A stretch of DNA of 40,403 bases from a bacterium UBP6_UBA1209 (lineage in GTDB: Bacteria > UBP6 > UBA1177). Made by a program: the position numbers and the translations under genes. The notes under the pieces are model-generated. The model ran no database searches. It was not told the DNA's origin and saw only the letters and a list, made by a program, of their open reading frames with translations. Shown here piece after piece: positions 25,784-34,221 of the stretch. The first letter of the stretch is position 1. Each line of letters starts with the position of its first letter. The DNA lies in NCBI GenBank assembly GCA_002309575.1, contig DBXP01000015.1, positions 58,970 to 99,372 on the forward strand, in the 5' to 3' direction.

Positions 25784-26527
25784 ATGGCAGAAAAGGGAGA
25801 GCGCTGCGATACTCTCTCCGGAGATTTCGTTATTTTTCAGCCGGAGGATGGTCAGCGCTACAGCACGGATGACTTTATGACTGCATGGCTTGCAATAAGC
25901 GAGTTCCGTGCGCAGCCTCCGCTCCGCTTCCTGGATCTGGGAAGCGGGCTTTGCAGCGTACCGATGATGGTCCTTTGGAGTTTCCCGGATATTTCCGGTG
26001 TCGGGATCGAGCTGCGTCAAAACCGCTTCGATCTGGCCCGGAAATCGCTTGGGGCCAACGGATTGACCTCAAGGTTCGAGCTTATCCACGGCGATCTGCG
26101 TGAACTTTCGCTCGGTGAAAAGTTTGAACTGATAACCTCGACTCCGCCGTACTACACGAAAGCCGAGGGGATTTTGAGTGACAACAACGACAAGGCGGCG
26201 GCACGTTTCGAGCTTAACGGGAGTATAGAGAATTACTGCGAGACCGCATCTAAACACCTCTCGGAAAACGGCCGGTTCATAACGGTCTACCCCTACCTCT
26301 ACCGCTCCAGGGTCTACGAGGCGGCCGGGCGTTTTGGTATGTTCCCGGAAAGAAGGGTCGATTTCCTTCCGCGGGAGGGGAAGGTGCCGCTGATCTCGAT
26401 CTTTTCGATCGGTTTCGGGAGTGCTGAAGAGCGTATCGAAAGGCTTACGATGCGGGATTCGTCGGGATCTCATACAAAAGAATACAACGATGCCAGGATA
26501 TTGTGCGGCTTCAAACCAAAAAGGTGA
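25784..26527 (+). CDS. N6-adenine methyltransferase-like protein (TrmN6/YfiC-type)
   Basis: 247 residues from ATG 25784; an upstream ATG at 25766 would overlap the M16 gene and has a weaker ribosome site. A Rossmann-fold SAM-binding motif LDLGSGLCSV is followed by an acidic GIEL residue pair and the catalytic tetrapeptide, here Thr-Pro-Pro-Tyr (STPPYY), in place of the usual Asn-Pro-Pro-Tyr. The opening GDFVIFQPEDGQRYSTDDFM matches the substrate-recognition segment of tRNA1(Val) A37-N6 methyltransferases. Substrate assignment is by similarity; the changed first residue of the catalytic motif lowers certainty. Confidence 0.85.
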   Translation: MAEKGERCDTLSGDFVIFQPEDGQRYSTDDFMTAWLAISEFRAQPPLRFLDLGSGLCSVPMMVLWSFPDISGVGIELRQNRFDLARKSLGANGLTSRFELIHGDLRELSLGEKFELITSTPPYYTKAEGILSDNNDKAAARFELNGSIENYCETASKHLSENGRFITVYPYLYRSRVYEAAGRFGMFPERRVDFLPREGKVPLISIFSIGFGSAEERIERLTMRDSSGSHTKEYNDARILCGFKPKR

Positions 26528-26530
26528 AAA

Positions 26531-27085
26531 ATGGATAAACAACCGAAAATATTGAAGGAGGAGATCGTCGCCGATATGAAAGTTTTCAAGGTGGCAAAGG
26601 TCGATCTGGAATTCAACGGCAAAGTGATGCACCACTCGGTCGTCAGGTTCTGCGGGACGGCATCTGTCCTTCCTATCACTAGTAGCGGGAACTTTCTTCT
26701 TGAAAGACAGTTCAGGACACCGGTAAACTCAGTTCTGATCGAGGTCCCGGCGGGAAAAACGGAAAAAAACGAGCCTGCCGAGGAGTGCATAAGACGCGAA
26801 ATCGAGGAGGAGACAGGCTACCGTGCAACGGAGATCCGCGAGCTCTTCAAGGCGTACACGACCTGCGGCTGCAGCGACGAGCTTATGCACTATTTCGTAG
26901 CAAAGGTCGAGCCGGTAAGCAACTCGGAGAGAGAACATTTCCCTGATGAAGACGAATCTATATCTCTCTTTGAAGTGACTCCCGACGAGGCGGTCGATAT
27001 GATCAGGCGCGGCGAAATAATTGATGCGAAAACAATAACCCTGATAACAGCCTACAAGGCGGGGATGGCCGGTTTTGAAGGTTGA
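26531..27085 (+). CDS. Nudix hydrolase, ADP-ribose pyrophosphatase-like
   Basis: 184 residues with a complete Nudix box (Gly-X5-Glu-X7-Arg-Glu-X2-Glu-Glu-X-Gly) beginning at the Gly-Lys-Thr-Glu segment, and containing REIEEETGY, which binds Mg2+. The preceding LLERQFRTPVNSVLIEVPAG is typical of the ADP-ribose/GDP-mannose pyrophosphatase subfamily, which cleaves nucleoside diphosphates linked to a sugar. It starts 3 bp after the methyltransferase stop and overlaps the next gene by 11 bp. The subfamily call is moderately sure; the Nudix fold is certain. Confidence 0.93.
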   Translation: MDKQPKILKEEIVADMKVFKVAKVDLEFNGKVMHHSVVRFCGTASVLPITSSGNFLLERQFRTPVNSVLIEVPAGKTEKNEPAEECIRREIEEETGYRATEIRELFKAYTTCGCSDELMHYFVAKVEPVSNSEREHFPDEDESISLFEVTPDEAVDMIRRGEIIDAKTITLITAYKAGMAGFEG

Positions 27086-28163
27086 AGTCGCGAAAATAAT
27101 ATCAAACGGCTACGGGATCGGCTGGGCTGACGGCGAAACATGGTTCGTTCCGTTTACAATTGCCGGAGAGGTCGTTGAGCCGCTGGATTTTATAAAAGAG
27201 AAAAATCATAGGATCGTTACGGACTTCAGGCTTGAAAAGGCTTCGCCGCTTAGGCGCGAGCCCTTCTGCAGGCACTTCGGTAACTGCGGCGGATGCCTCT
27301 TCCAGCATATTGCCTACACGGAACAGCTCAGGATCAAAAAGGATATCCTAAGTGAGCTTTTCAAACAGAGCAGGCTCTCTCTTGACGTAGAGCCTGAGGT
27401 CTTTACGACCGGAGAGTTCGGAATGCGCTCGCGAACGAAGTTTTTTGTCGAAAACGGCAGACCGTGCTACAGGTCGAAAAAGTCGCAAAACCTAATACCG
27501 ATCGACGTTTGCCCGATCCTGCATCCGCTTTTTATGGATAAGATCCAAGAAGATGCCGTCAGCCGGAGCGGTGATATCCAGTATGAATATTCGGCTGTTA
27601 CGGGAGATTTTATGCCGGGCGGTAAATTTGTGCGCAAAATCGTAAACGGAAAGACTCTGAAAATATACGAAAACAGCTTTTTCCAGCCGTCGGAAGCGGC
27701 TGCAGAGCTTATGTGCGGCAAGCTGGCTGAAATCCTGGACGAACTTAAACCGAAAAGTGCATACGACCTCTTCTGCGGCTGCGGCCTCTTCTCGGCGGCA
27801 CTGGTCGAAAAAGGTGTGAGGACTATCGGCGTAGAAATAGTGGAAAACGCCTGCAGGAGCTTTTCCGAAAACCTGGGTGAGAGCGCGAAGATCATAAAGA
27901 TGGACGCCTACAAGCTGAACGCGCTGAAAAAATCGGATCTTATCGTAGCAGATCCCCCGCGAAACGGGCTCGGGACCGACCTTTCGGAGCTTGTCTGCAG
28001 GAGTACCGGCAACGTCGTCTACATCGCCTGCGAGCCGCCTAATTTTGTCCGAGACCTCAGGGTTTTTCTGAATAACGGCTTCAAAGTCAAAAGGCTCTTC
28101 CTCTTTGACATTTTTCCAGATACGCCCCATTTCGAGACGTGCTGCTGGCTTGCCAGAGATTAG
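27075..28163 (+). CDS. TrmA/RumA-family RNA (uracil-5-)-methyltransferase
   Basis: 362 residues from a TTG start inside the Nudix gene (11-bp overlap). It transfers a methyl group from SAM to C5 of uridine in 23S rRNA or tRNA. An iron-sulfur cluster motif is visible (FCRHFGNCGGC plus an upstream Cys-poor region typical of RumA), then FFQPSEAAAELM, the SAM motif DLFCGCGLFSAAL, VADPPRNGL, and the nucleophile Cys in IACEPPNFVRDL. The N-terminal TRAM domain is short or truncated compared with E. coli RumA. Which uridine is modified (U747, U1939 or tRNA U54) cannot be told from sequence alone. Confidence 0.92.
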   Translation: MKVEVAKIISNGYGIGWADGETWFVPFTIAGEVVEPLDFIKEKNHRIVTDFRLEKASPLRREPFCRHFGNCGGCLFQHIAYTEQLRIKKDILSELFKQSRLSLDVEPEVFTTGEFGMRSRTKFFVENGRPCYRSKKSQNLIPIDVCPILHPLFMDKIQEDAVSRSGDIQYEYSAVTGDFMPGGKFVRKIVNGKTLKIYENSFFQPSEAAAELMCGKLAEILDELKPKSAYDLFCGCGLFSAALVEKGVRTIGVEIVENACRSFSENLGESAKIIKMDAYKLNALKKSDLIVADPPRNGLGTDLSELVCRSTGNVVYIACEPPNFVRDLRVFLNNGFKVKRLFLFDIFPDTPHFETCCWLARD

Positions 28164-28173
28164 GGAGACAACG

Positions 28174-30147
28174 ATGGAATTCAAATTGCATTCGCAGTTC
28201 CAGCCGGCAGGCGACCAGCCTCAGGCAATCGAGAAAGTGATCCGCAACTTTCAGAACGGTTCAAAACGGGAGCTGATCCTCGGCGCGACGGGAACGGGAA
28301 AGACCTTCGTGATGGCGAACCTGATAAAGGCCCTGAACCGTCCGACGCTTGTGATCGCCCACAACAAAACACTTGCAGGACAGCTTTACGGCGAATTCAA
28401 GAATTTTTTTCCGGAAAATGCGGTAGGTTATTTCATCTCGTTTTACGATTATTACCAGCCGGAGGCATACATCCCGACGACAGACACGTACATCGAAAAG
28501 GACGCCTCGCGGAATGATGATATCGAACGGATGCGCCACTATGCGACGGCTCATCTGCTGGAGAACGAGCAGTGCGTGATCGTGGCGTCGGTGAGTGCGA
28601 TCTACGGTATCGGTTCGCCGGAATACTACAAAGATCTCACGATAAAACTGTTCGTCGGGAACACCTATCCGATGCAGAAGCTTTGCGCCGACCTCGTCGA
28701 AACGCAGTACGAGCGGACCCAGTACGACCTTGCGCGGTGCAAATTCCGCGTCAAAGGCGATGTCGTGGAGATCTTTCCTCCGTATGAAGAGGATGTCGCG
28801 GTCAGGATCTCCTATTTCGGTGACGAGATAGAGGAGATCTCGCTGATAAAGCCGTTCGAAGGAAAAAAAATCAAAAATCTCGACTCTGTCAGCGTCTACC
28901 CGTCGAGTCACTATGTCGCTGAAAAGGAGACTTTGAAACGGTCTGTCGAGAAGATCCGCGTCGAGATGGAGGAGCGTGTCAGATATTTCGAGGGTGCAGG
29001 CAAGCTGATCGAGGCGCAGCGCATCAGCGAGAGGGTTACGCAGGATCTGGCTATGCTCGAGAGCGCTGGCTACTGTTCGGGGATCGAGAACTATTCACGC
29101 TACATCACGAACCGCGAGGAGGGTGAGACCCCGCCGACGCTGATGGATTACTTCGGCGATGATTTTCTGGTGATCGTCGACGAGTCGCATGTGACTCTGC
29201 CGCAGATCCGCGGCATGTACCGGGGTGACCGGGCGCGGAAGGAGGTGCTGGTGAACTACGGTTTCAGGCTGCCGAGTGCGCTTGACAACCGCCCGCTGAA
29301 CTTTGACGAGTTTATCTCGAAGACGGACAAGGTCCTCTTTGTTTCGGCGACTCCAAAGGAATATGAGATTTCACAAGTATCTGAAGTCATTGAACTTATC
29401 AACCGTCCTACTGGGCTTCTCGATCCTCTGCCGCAGCTCCTTCCCGTCAAAAACGAGATCGCGCTTCTGCATGACGAGGTGGTAAACGAGGTCAAGGCAG
29501 GCGGCAAGGTCCTTGTTACCGCTCTCACGAAAAAGATGGCGGAGGATCTGACCGACTACATGAAGGAGAGGGGCGTCCGGGCACGCTTCCTGCACAGCGA
29601 CATCGACAGCATCGAGCGCCTGAAGATCGTCATGGAGCTCCGCAAGAACATGTTCGACGTGCTGGTCGGCGTCAACCTGCTGAGAGAGGGGCTCGACATT
29701 CCCGAGGTTTCGCTGGTCGCGATCCTGGATGCCGACAAGGAGGGGTTCCTGCGCAGCGAATCGGCGCTTATCCAGACGATCGGGAGGGCGGCAAGGAATG
29801 TCCGCGGCAGGGCTCTGCTCTTTGCCGACGAAATGACGGATTCTCTGAAAAACGCTGTCTACGAGACCCAGCGGCGCCGTAAGATCCAGGAGGAGTTCAA
29901 CGAAGCGCACGGGATCGTTCCGAAAAGCGTCGTAAACAAGTCGATCCTCGACATCGAGGCACACATCCCGGGTCATTCGAAAGGCGATACGCCGAAGGCT
30001 CCGAAAAACAAGATCGTCAAGATCATCGCGGAGCTTGAGACCGAGATGAAGAAGGCCGCAGCTGAATGGGATTTCGAATACGCCGCGATCCTGCGTGACA
30101 AAATTTTTCAGTACAAAGCGGTTCTGGACGGCAAAAAGGAAAACTGA
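28174..30147 (+). CDS. uvrB: UvrABC system protein B
   Basis: 657 residues from ATG 28174, preceded by GGGAG and matching the conserved N-terminus (FQPAGDQPQAI). UvrB is the damage-verification helicase-like subunit of nucleotide excision repair. It has Walker A GATGTGKT, the damage-probing beta-hairpin Y(Y)QPEAYIPTTDTYIEKD, DEXH-box DESH, helicase motif VI QTIGRAARN and a C-terminal UVR domain (ELETEMKKAAAEWDFEYAA) that contacts UvrA/UvrC. It is last in the plus-strand operon, 10 bp after the RNA methyltransferase. The frame remains open upstream to 28105, but those residues are not UvrB-like. Confidence 0.98.
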   Translation: MEFKLHSQFQPAGDQPQAIEKVIRNFQNGSKRELILGATGTGKTFVMANLIKALNRPTLVIAHNKTLAGQLYGEFKNFFPENAVGYFISFYDYYQPEAYIPTTDTYIEKDASRNDDIERMRHYATAHLLENEQCVIVASVSAIYGIGSPEYYKDLTIKLFVGNTYPMQKLCADLVETQYERTQYDLARCKFRVKGDVVEIFPPYEEDVAVRISYFGDEIEEISLIKPFEGKKIKNLDSVSVYPSSHYVAEKETLKRSVEKIRVEMEERVRYFEGAGKLIEAQRISERVTQDLAMLESAGYCSGIENYSRYITNREEGETPPTLMDYFGDDFLVIVDESHVTLPQIRGMYRGDRARKEVLVNYGFRLPSALDNRPLNFDEFISKTDKVLFVSATPKEYEISQVSEVIELINRPTGLLDPLPQLLPVKNEIALLHDEVVNEVKAGGKVLVTALTKKMAEDLTDYMKERGVRARFLHSDIDSIERLKIVMELRKNMFDVLVGVNLLREGLDIPEVSLVAILDADKEGFLRSESALIQTIGRAARNVRGRALLFADEMTDSLKNAVYETQRRRKIQEEFNEAHGIVPKSVVNKSILDIEAHIPGHSKGDTPKAPKNKIVKIIAELETEMKKAAAEWDFEYAAILRDKIFQYKAVLDGKKEN

Positions 30148-30461
30148 AACTGTGAATAGCCGTAGCTTCCGCCCGCTTCTTGAGAACAGCAAATGTCATT
30201 TTTCTGCATTTCCTCTGTTAAAACGGTCTGAGTTTTTAAGGAAAAATCGCTCTGTTGCTGAAGATCGGCAAAAAAATCTTGACATCGCTCTCTATTTAAC
30301 TATTAACCCACCCGTAAATTTCGTTCCGCAATTGTCAGTGAGATGTTTTCCTTAAAAATCATTGCTAGGTTTTAATGATTCGGTTAGGACATTTGATATT
30401 GGTTATTAGTTAATGATTTTGTTTTAAAATCGGATATTTTATCAACAAATTGGAGAAAAAA
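30148..30461 (+). other. uvrB-rho intergenic region and rho leader
   Basis: 314 bp without a gene. It contains the rho promoter at 30279-30306 and an A/T-rich leader of about 150 nt. Two inverted repeats occur in the leader: AATCATT...AATGATT (30357-30363 and 30374-30380, 10-nt loop) and GATTTT-gtttt-AAAATC (30414-30430), just ahead of the rho ribosome site GGAG at 30452-30455. Autoregulation of rho by attenuation in its leader is known in E. coli; similar control here is inference. Confidence 0.5.
30279..30306 (+). promoter_or_regulatory. Sigma-70-type promoter for rho
   Basis: A perfect -35 TTGACA (30279-30284), a 16-bp spacer and -10 TATTAA (30301-30306, four of six matches). The start of transcription would be near 30313, giving a leader of about 150 nt before the rho ATG at 30462. 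Confidence 0.6.
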
Positions 30462-31712
30462 ATGAATTTACAAGACCTGAAAAACAAGAAAAACGACGAG
30501 CTCGTCGCTATGGCGGAGGCTCTTGAAATCGAGGATGCCTCTTCAAAGCGTTCGCAGGAGCTTATCTATGAAATTTTGCAGAAGCTTGTTGAAAACAATG
30601 AAACGATTATGGCAGACGGCGTTTTGCAGATCCTTCCGGACGGTTTCGGCTTCCTGAGAAGCCCGAAGTGCAACTACCTTCCGGGACCGGACGACATCTA
30701 CATCCAGCCGGCAATGATAAAGAGATACGGACTTCGCACCGGTCAGACGATCTGCGGTGAGATCAGAAGTCCCCGCCAGGGCGAAAGATACTTCGCGCTT
30801 GAAAAAATTACATCGGTTTTTGAAAACGAGGATGTCGAGAGAAACAGACACACGCCTCTTTTCGACAACCTTACCCCCTTCTATCCGACTGAAAAGATCA
30901 ACCTCGAAACAGCCGGAAACGTAATGTCGACAAGGATCATGGATCTCCTTGTCCCGGTAGGAAAGGGACAGCGCGGTCTTCTCGTTGCTCCTCCGCGTAC
31001 CGGTAAAACAGTCCTCCTTCAGGACATTGCGCACTCGATCACTGCAAACCATCCCGAGATCAACCTCATCGTCCTGCTTATCGACGAGCGTCCAGAAGAG
31101 GTCACCGACATGATGAGAAGCGTTAAGGCTGAAGTCATCGCATCGACATTCGACGAGCCGGCTACACGCCACGTCCAGGTTGCCGAAATGGTTCTGGAAA
31201 AGGCTAAGAGAATGGTTGAGGTCGGCAAGGATGTCGTTATCCTTCTTGACTCGATCACGAGACTTGCGCGTGCTTACAACGCGGTTGTTCCGCCGTCAGG
31301 AAAGATACTCTCCGGTGGTGTCGACGCCAACGCGCTCCACAAGCCGAAAAGGTTCTTCGGTGCTGCAAGAAACATCGAAGAGGGCGGCTCGCTCACGATT
31401 ATCGCAACGGCTCTTATCGATACAGGAAGCCGTATGGACGAGGTCATTTTCGAGGAGTTCAAGGGAACAGGCAACATGGAGCTCCATCTCGACAGAAAGC
31501 TCATGGAAAAGAGAATTTTCCCCTGCCTCGACATCAACAAGTCGGCAACCAGAAAGGAAGAGCTCCTTCTGCCGCCTGATGTCCTCAACAAGGTCTGGAT
31601 CCTCAGAAAGCTTCTCCACCCGCTCAATGTCATCGACTCGATGGAGTTCATGCTTGACAAGATGGGCAAGACAAAATCGAACAAGGATTTCCTGAAGGCT
31701 ATGAATTCATAA
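30462..31712 (+). CDS. rho: Transcription termination factor Rho
   Basis: 416 residues. Hexameric RNA-dependent ATPase that terminates untranslated transcripts. An N-terminal Rho-N helical bundle (LQDLKNKKNDELVAMAE) is followed by the cold-shock-like RNA-binding domain (DGFGFLRSP...YLPGPDDIYI), then Walker A APPRTGKT, the Walker B-like VVILLDSITRLARAYN, the Q-loop SGGVDANALHKP and R-loop GTGNMEL. ATG 30462 follows GGAG; the upstream TTG at 30450 is less likely. Compact, with no large inserted domain. Few classic intrinsic terminators are visible in this window, which would fit a genome that leans on Rho. Confidence 0.98.
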   Translation: MNLQDLKNKKNDELVAMAEALEIEDASSKRSQELIYEILQKLVENNETIMADGVLQILPDGFGFLRSPKCNYLPGPDDIYIQPAMIKRYGLRTGQTICGEIRSPRQGERYFALEKITSVFENEDVERNRHTPLFDNLTPFYPTEKINLETAGNVMSTRIMDLLVPVGKGQRGLLVAPPRTGKTVLLQDIAHSITANHPEINLIVLLIDERPEEVTDMMRSVKAEVIASTFDEPATRHVQVAEMVLEKAKRMVEVGKDVVILLDSITRLARAYNAVVPPSGKILSGGVDANALHKPKRFFGAARNIEEGGSLTIIATALIDTGSRMDEVIFEEFKGTGNMELHLDRKLMEKRIFPCLDINKSATRKEELLLPPDVLNKVWILRKLLHPLNVIDSMEFMLDKMGKTKSNKDFLKAMNS

Positions 31713-31775
31713 GCCTAAACAGGCTTTCAAATTCCGTTATCCCCGCAGGGCAAAGAGCCGGGCGGGGAGCGGAAT
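31711..31775. terminator. Hairpins downstream of rho, possible bidirectional terminator
   Basis: Between the convergent rho and HydS-like genes. First, a perfect hairpin AAGCCT-AAAC-AGGCTT (31711-31726) overlaps the rho stop codon. Second, a three-stem composite: ATTCCG/CGGAAT (31731-31736, 31770-31775), CCCCGC/GCGGGG (31741-31746, 31762-31767) and GGC/GCC (31749-31751, 31757-31759). Neither strand has a proper U-tract after the stems, so these may block 3' exonucleases or read-through instead of acting as intrinsic terminators. Confidence 0.45.
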
Positions 31776-31816
31776 GCAAAAACCAAGACAAATTCAAGGC
31801 AGAAGATTCAGGGCGG

Positions 31817-33211
31817 CTACTTGTTCAGCTCGTTGTTTTCGTTGATCCTTCCCCAGACGTTTTTTACGGATTTGTAGAGATCCTTCAGATCTTCGAGATC
31901 TTTGGTAGCGGTAAGCCTGAGAAAGATGCACTGATCGATTTCGGCTACTCCGCGCGCCATATCCTCTGCAAGCGAACGGCATGAAGGCGAACCGCACATC
32001 CCGCAATCGACATTCGGCAGCAGGTGCATGATCGTCTCGATGTATTCGTACTTTTCGAGAGCCTTCTCCATGTTGTCGTCAAGCGAGAGCATCGATCTCG
32101 GCTGAAGTTTTTCAAGATTGAATGCCTCTTTGAGGTATTCGTTTCCGCATTTGCCGAAAAGGCGGCAGTTCTGGCAGGCCGGATCGGTTTTCTCGGCATC
32201 CGTTTTGTCGCAGGGCGGCAGATTTCCCCTCTGGAGGAGATTCCGTACTGTCAGGAAACGGTTGCCCGGGACAAGGATCCCGCCGGCACAGCTTTCATCG
32301 CAGGCGCGGAGCTCGAGGAAAGAGATGTTTTCGTCGAGATCGTCGTTCTCGAGTTTGTCCAGAATCTCGATGACATTGTGGATCCCGTCGACCGCCATCG
32401 CGTGGTTGTCGCGGTTCATGCACTCGCCACCGGTAAGTTCCCACGCAACGTGAGTGTTGTCGGCTGGTCTGCAGAGCGTTCCGGTGTTGTTTTTGTTGTG
32501 CTGGGATATGTACGGATAGATTTTGTTGTAGATGAAATCCATGTTTATTACGCCGTCGATATTCGATTTTTTCTCACCGACGGGGTGTTTTATCGCAACG
32601 ATCTTCGCAGCGCACGGCGAAATGTAGAAAATACCGGTTTCAGCAGGATTTACACCTGCCTTTTTCAGCTCGTTGCGGCAGTGGAGCGCGGCGATGTCGA
32701 GCGGAGGTTTGATAAGGGCGATGTGTTTGAGGAGCGACGGGAAACGCACCTGGATCAGCCTTATGACAGCCGGACAGAAGGATGATATAAGCGGAAATTC
32801 GGCGTCATCCCTTTTTTCGTACTCTTTCTGAGCCTCTTCGAAGAGGGAAGATGCTCGCGGAACTTCGTAGACATGTGTGAACCCGACACTCTTCAAACCC
32901 TCGAAAACCGCTTTCGTTCCGGCATTTTCGTCGAACTGTCCCATCAGAACAGACGGAACAAGTGCAACGCGGTATTTGTAGTCGAAAATCCTCTGGAAAT
33001 CATCCTGTTCGACGATTATCGCGTCGTGCTTGCACGAAATCATGCACATCCCGCAGTCAATGCACTTGTCGGGATTGACCGAAGCCTTGCCGCCGCGGAT
33101 CCTTATCGCGTCGGTCGGGCAGGTTCTCATGCAGTGCGTGCAGCCGATGCACTTGTTTTTGTTGATACGCAGCGCGTGGTGGAAAAACGGGCGTTTGCTG
33201 TGTGTCTTCAT
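31817..33211 (-). CDS. HydS-like [FeFe]-hydrogenase-related sensory iron-sulfur protein
   Basis: 464 residues. Two [4Fe-4S] ferredoxin motifs lie at Cys21/24/27/31 and Cys50/53/56/60. They are followed by a hydrogenase large-subunit-like domain with degenerate H-cluster signatures (SSFCPA, ISPCAAK, ELRACDESCAGG), then a Cys-rich ACQNCRLFGKCG and a C-terminal Fe-S (Fes) motif DCGMCGSPSC with a further distal Cys. Family knowledge: such proteins accompany DRTGG, PHP and small ATPase genes near bifurcating hydrogenases and are thought to sense hydrogen or redox state. The PAS domain often found at the C-terminus is absent. ATG 33211 has GGAG upstream; third gene of a three-gene minus-strand operon. 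Confidence 0.88.
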   Translation of the reverse strand: MKTHSKRPFFHHALRINKNKCIGCTHCMRTCPTDAIRIRGGKASVNPDKCIDCGMCMISCKHDAIIVEQDDFQRIFDYKYRVALVPSVLMGQFDENAGTKAVFEGLKSVGFTHVYEVPRASSLFEEAQKEYEKRDDAEFPLISSFCPAVIRLIQVRFPSLLKHIALIKPPLDIAALHCRNELKKAGVNPAETGIFYISPCAAKIVAIKHPVGEKKSNIDGVINMDFIYNKIYPYISQHNKNNTGTLCRPADNTHVAWELTGGECMNRDNHAMAVDGIHNVIEILDKLENDDLDENISFLELRACDESCAGGILVPGNRFLTVRNLLQRGNLPPCDKTDAEKTDPACQNCRLFGKCGNEYLKEAFNLEKLQPRSMLSLDDNMEKALEKYEYIETIMHLLPNVDCGMCGSPSCRSLAEDMARGVAEIDQCIFLRLTATKDLEDLKDLYKSVKNVWGRINENNELNK

Positions 33212-33222
33212 TCGGACTCCTG

Positions 33223-33636
33223 CTATTCAAGATTGAAGAAAAGGGTCAGTTTAGTCCCCTTTCCGACCTCTGTTTCTATTTTCATGTCGTCAACATTTGC
33301 TTTGATGTTCGGAAGCCCCATTCCTGCACCGAAACCCATCTCACGTACTTTTGTCGAAGCTGTCGAGTAGCCCTGCTGCATGGCAAGACCGATGTCGGGG
33401 ATCCCGGGACCTTCGTCATCGAGGACGATTTCGATCCTCTTCGGCGAGATGTCGGCAGTGATCTTTCCGCGGTAGGCATGTGCCACGATGTTGACCTCAG
33501 CTTCGTAAAGCGCGACGACTACGCGTTTCAGTATACCGGTGTCGACATTGAGCTTTTTGAGAACCTTCTTGATGTTTCCCGAAGCGTTCCCAGCGTTCAG
33601 AAAGTCACCGCCTTCAACGTTGTATTCAAACTTCAT
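33223..33636 (-). CDS. RsbW-like ATP-binding protein (GHKL ATPase, hydrogenase-module type)
   Basis: 137 residues, a single HATPase_c domain. The N box reads EAEVNIVAHAY, the G1 box DDEGPGI and the G2 box GFGAGMGLPNI. This resembles anti-sigma factor kinases such as RsbW/SpoIIAB, which bind or phosphorylate partner proteins. It lies between the DRTGG gene (16-bp gap) and the HydS-like gene (11-bp gap), the usual arrangement in hydrogenase sensory modules. The partner is unknown; no sigma factor or anti-anti-sigma gene is nearby. Confidence 0.9.
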   Translation of the reverse strand: MKFEYNVEGGDFLNAGNASGNIKKVLKKLNVDTGILKRVVVALYEAEVNIVAHAYRGKITADISPKRIEIVLDDEGPGIPDIGLAMQQGYSTASTKVREMGFGAGMGLPNIKANVDDMKIETEVGKGTKLTLFFNLE

Positions 33637-33652
33637 GATTCACCCTAAAAAA

Positions 33653-33997
33653 TCAGTAAACCGGACTTAAACCGTGCGAATATAAAACTCCTGAGATATG
33701 AAATACCGAAAACGGCGATTCGAGAAGCACCATATCGTTCTCTTTGGCGAGTGCGATCATCTCTTCCGTCGCCTTTTTGCGTCTTGCCAGAATTATCGTC
33801 GAGACATCCATCATGTCTGCGGTCCTTATCGACTGAGGATTGGCAAGACCTGTAATAAGAACGCCGTTGTCGAAAGGAGTTGTCAGAACATCGCTCATCA
33901 GGTCCGAAGCGAACGCCTTTTCGATTTCGCGGTCGGAAAACTCCTCCCCGCAAACGATTTTTGCATCAATAAGATTTATAATCTCTTCTACTTTCAT
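33653..33997 (-). CDS. DRTGG domain protein, copy 1
   Basis: 114 residues from ATG 33997; the frame continues upstream but the conserved MKVEEIINLIDAKIV start fits here. It is a stand-alone DRTGG domain with a long central region (SDLMSDVLTTPFDNGVLITG), hydrophobic strands and VVL-type core (STIILAR). DRTGG domains often pair with CBS domains or PTA enzymes; free-standing ones are typical of hydrogenase clusters. Its sequence pattern matches the second copy at 37911 (SDVM.T...NVLVT). First gene of the minus-strand block with the ATPase and HydS-like genes. Confidence 0.85.
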   Translation of the reverse strand: MKVEEIINLIDAKIVCGEEFSDREIEKAFASDLMSDVLTTPFDNGVLITGLANPQSIRTADMMDVSTIILARRKKATEEMIALAKENDMVLLESPFSVFHISGVLYSHGLSPVY

Positions 33998-34115
33998 TTC
34001 TTTGTACCAACAATAAAAAAACAATAAAAATTGCATCCGAACGATACGCAATGTTCCGAAAAAGGCAAACAATAGAAAAAAATTCTCCTGATTTGTAAGG
34101 ACATCATGAACATTC

Positions 34116-34143
34116 TTGCAAAAAAAAGCACGGCATGTAGAAT
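34116..34143 (+). promoter_or_regulatory. Possible promoter for the FrzS/AglZ-like gene
   Basis: TTGCAA (34116-34121), 16-bp spacer, TAGAAT (34138-34143, five of six -10 matches). Transcription would begin near 34150, leaving a leader of about 70 nt before ATG 34222. The -35 match is only moderate. Confidence 0.35.
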
Positions 34144-34221
34144 ATTCCGTCACTTTGTGGAGTAATCAATGGCGATATCGACTTCAAAAACACTCAACAT
34201 AAACTTTAAATGGAGCGAATC

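Noticed and set aside
32024..32785. Open frame antisense to the HydS-like gene
   Set aside because: No motifs or ribosome site; the opposite strand has intact ferredoxin and hydrogenase-like motifs.
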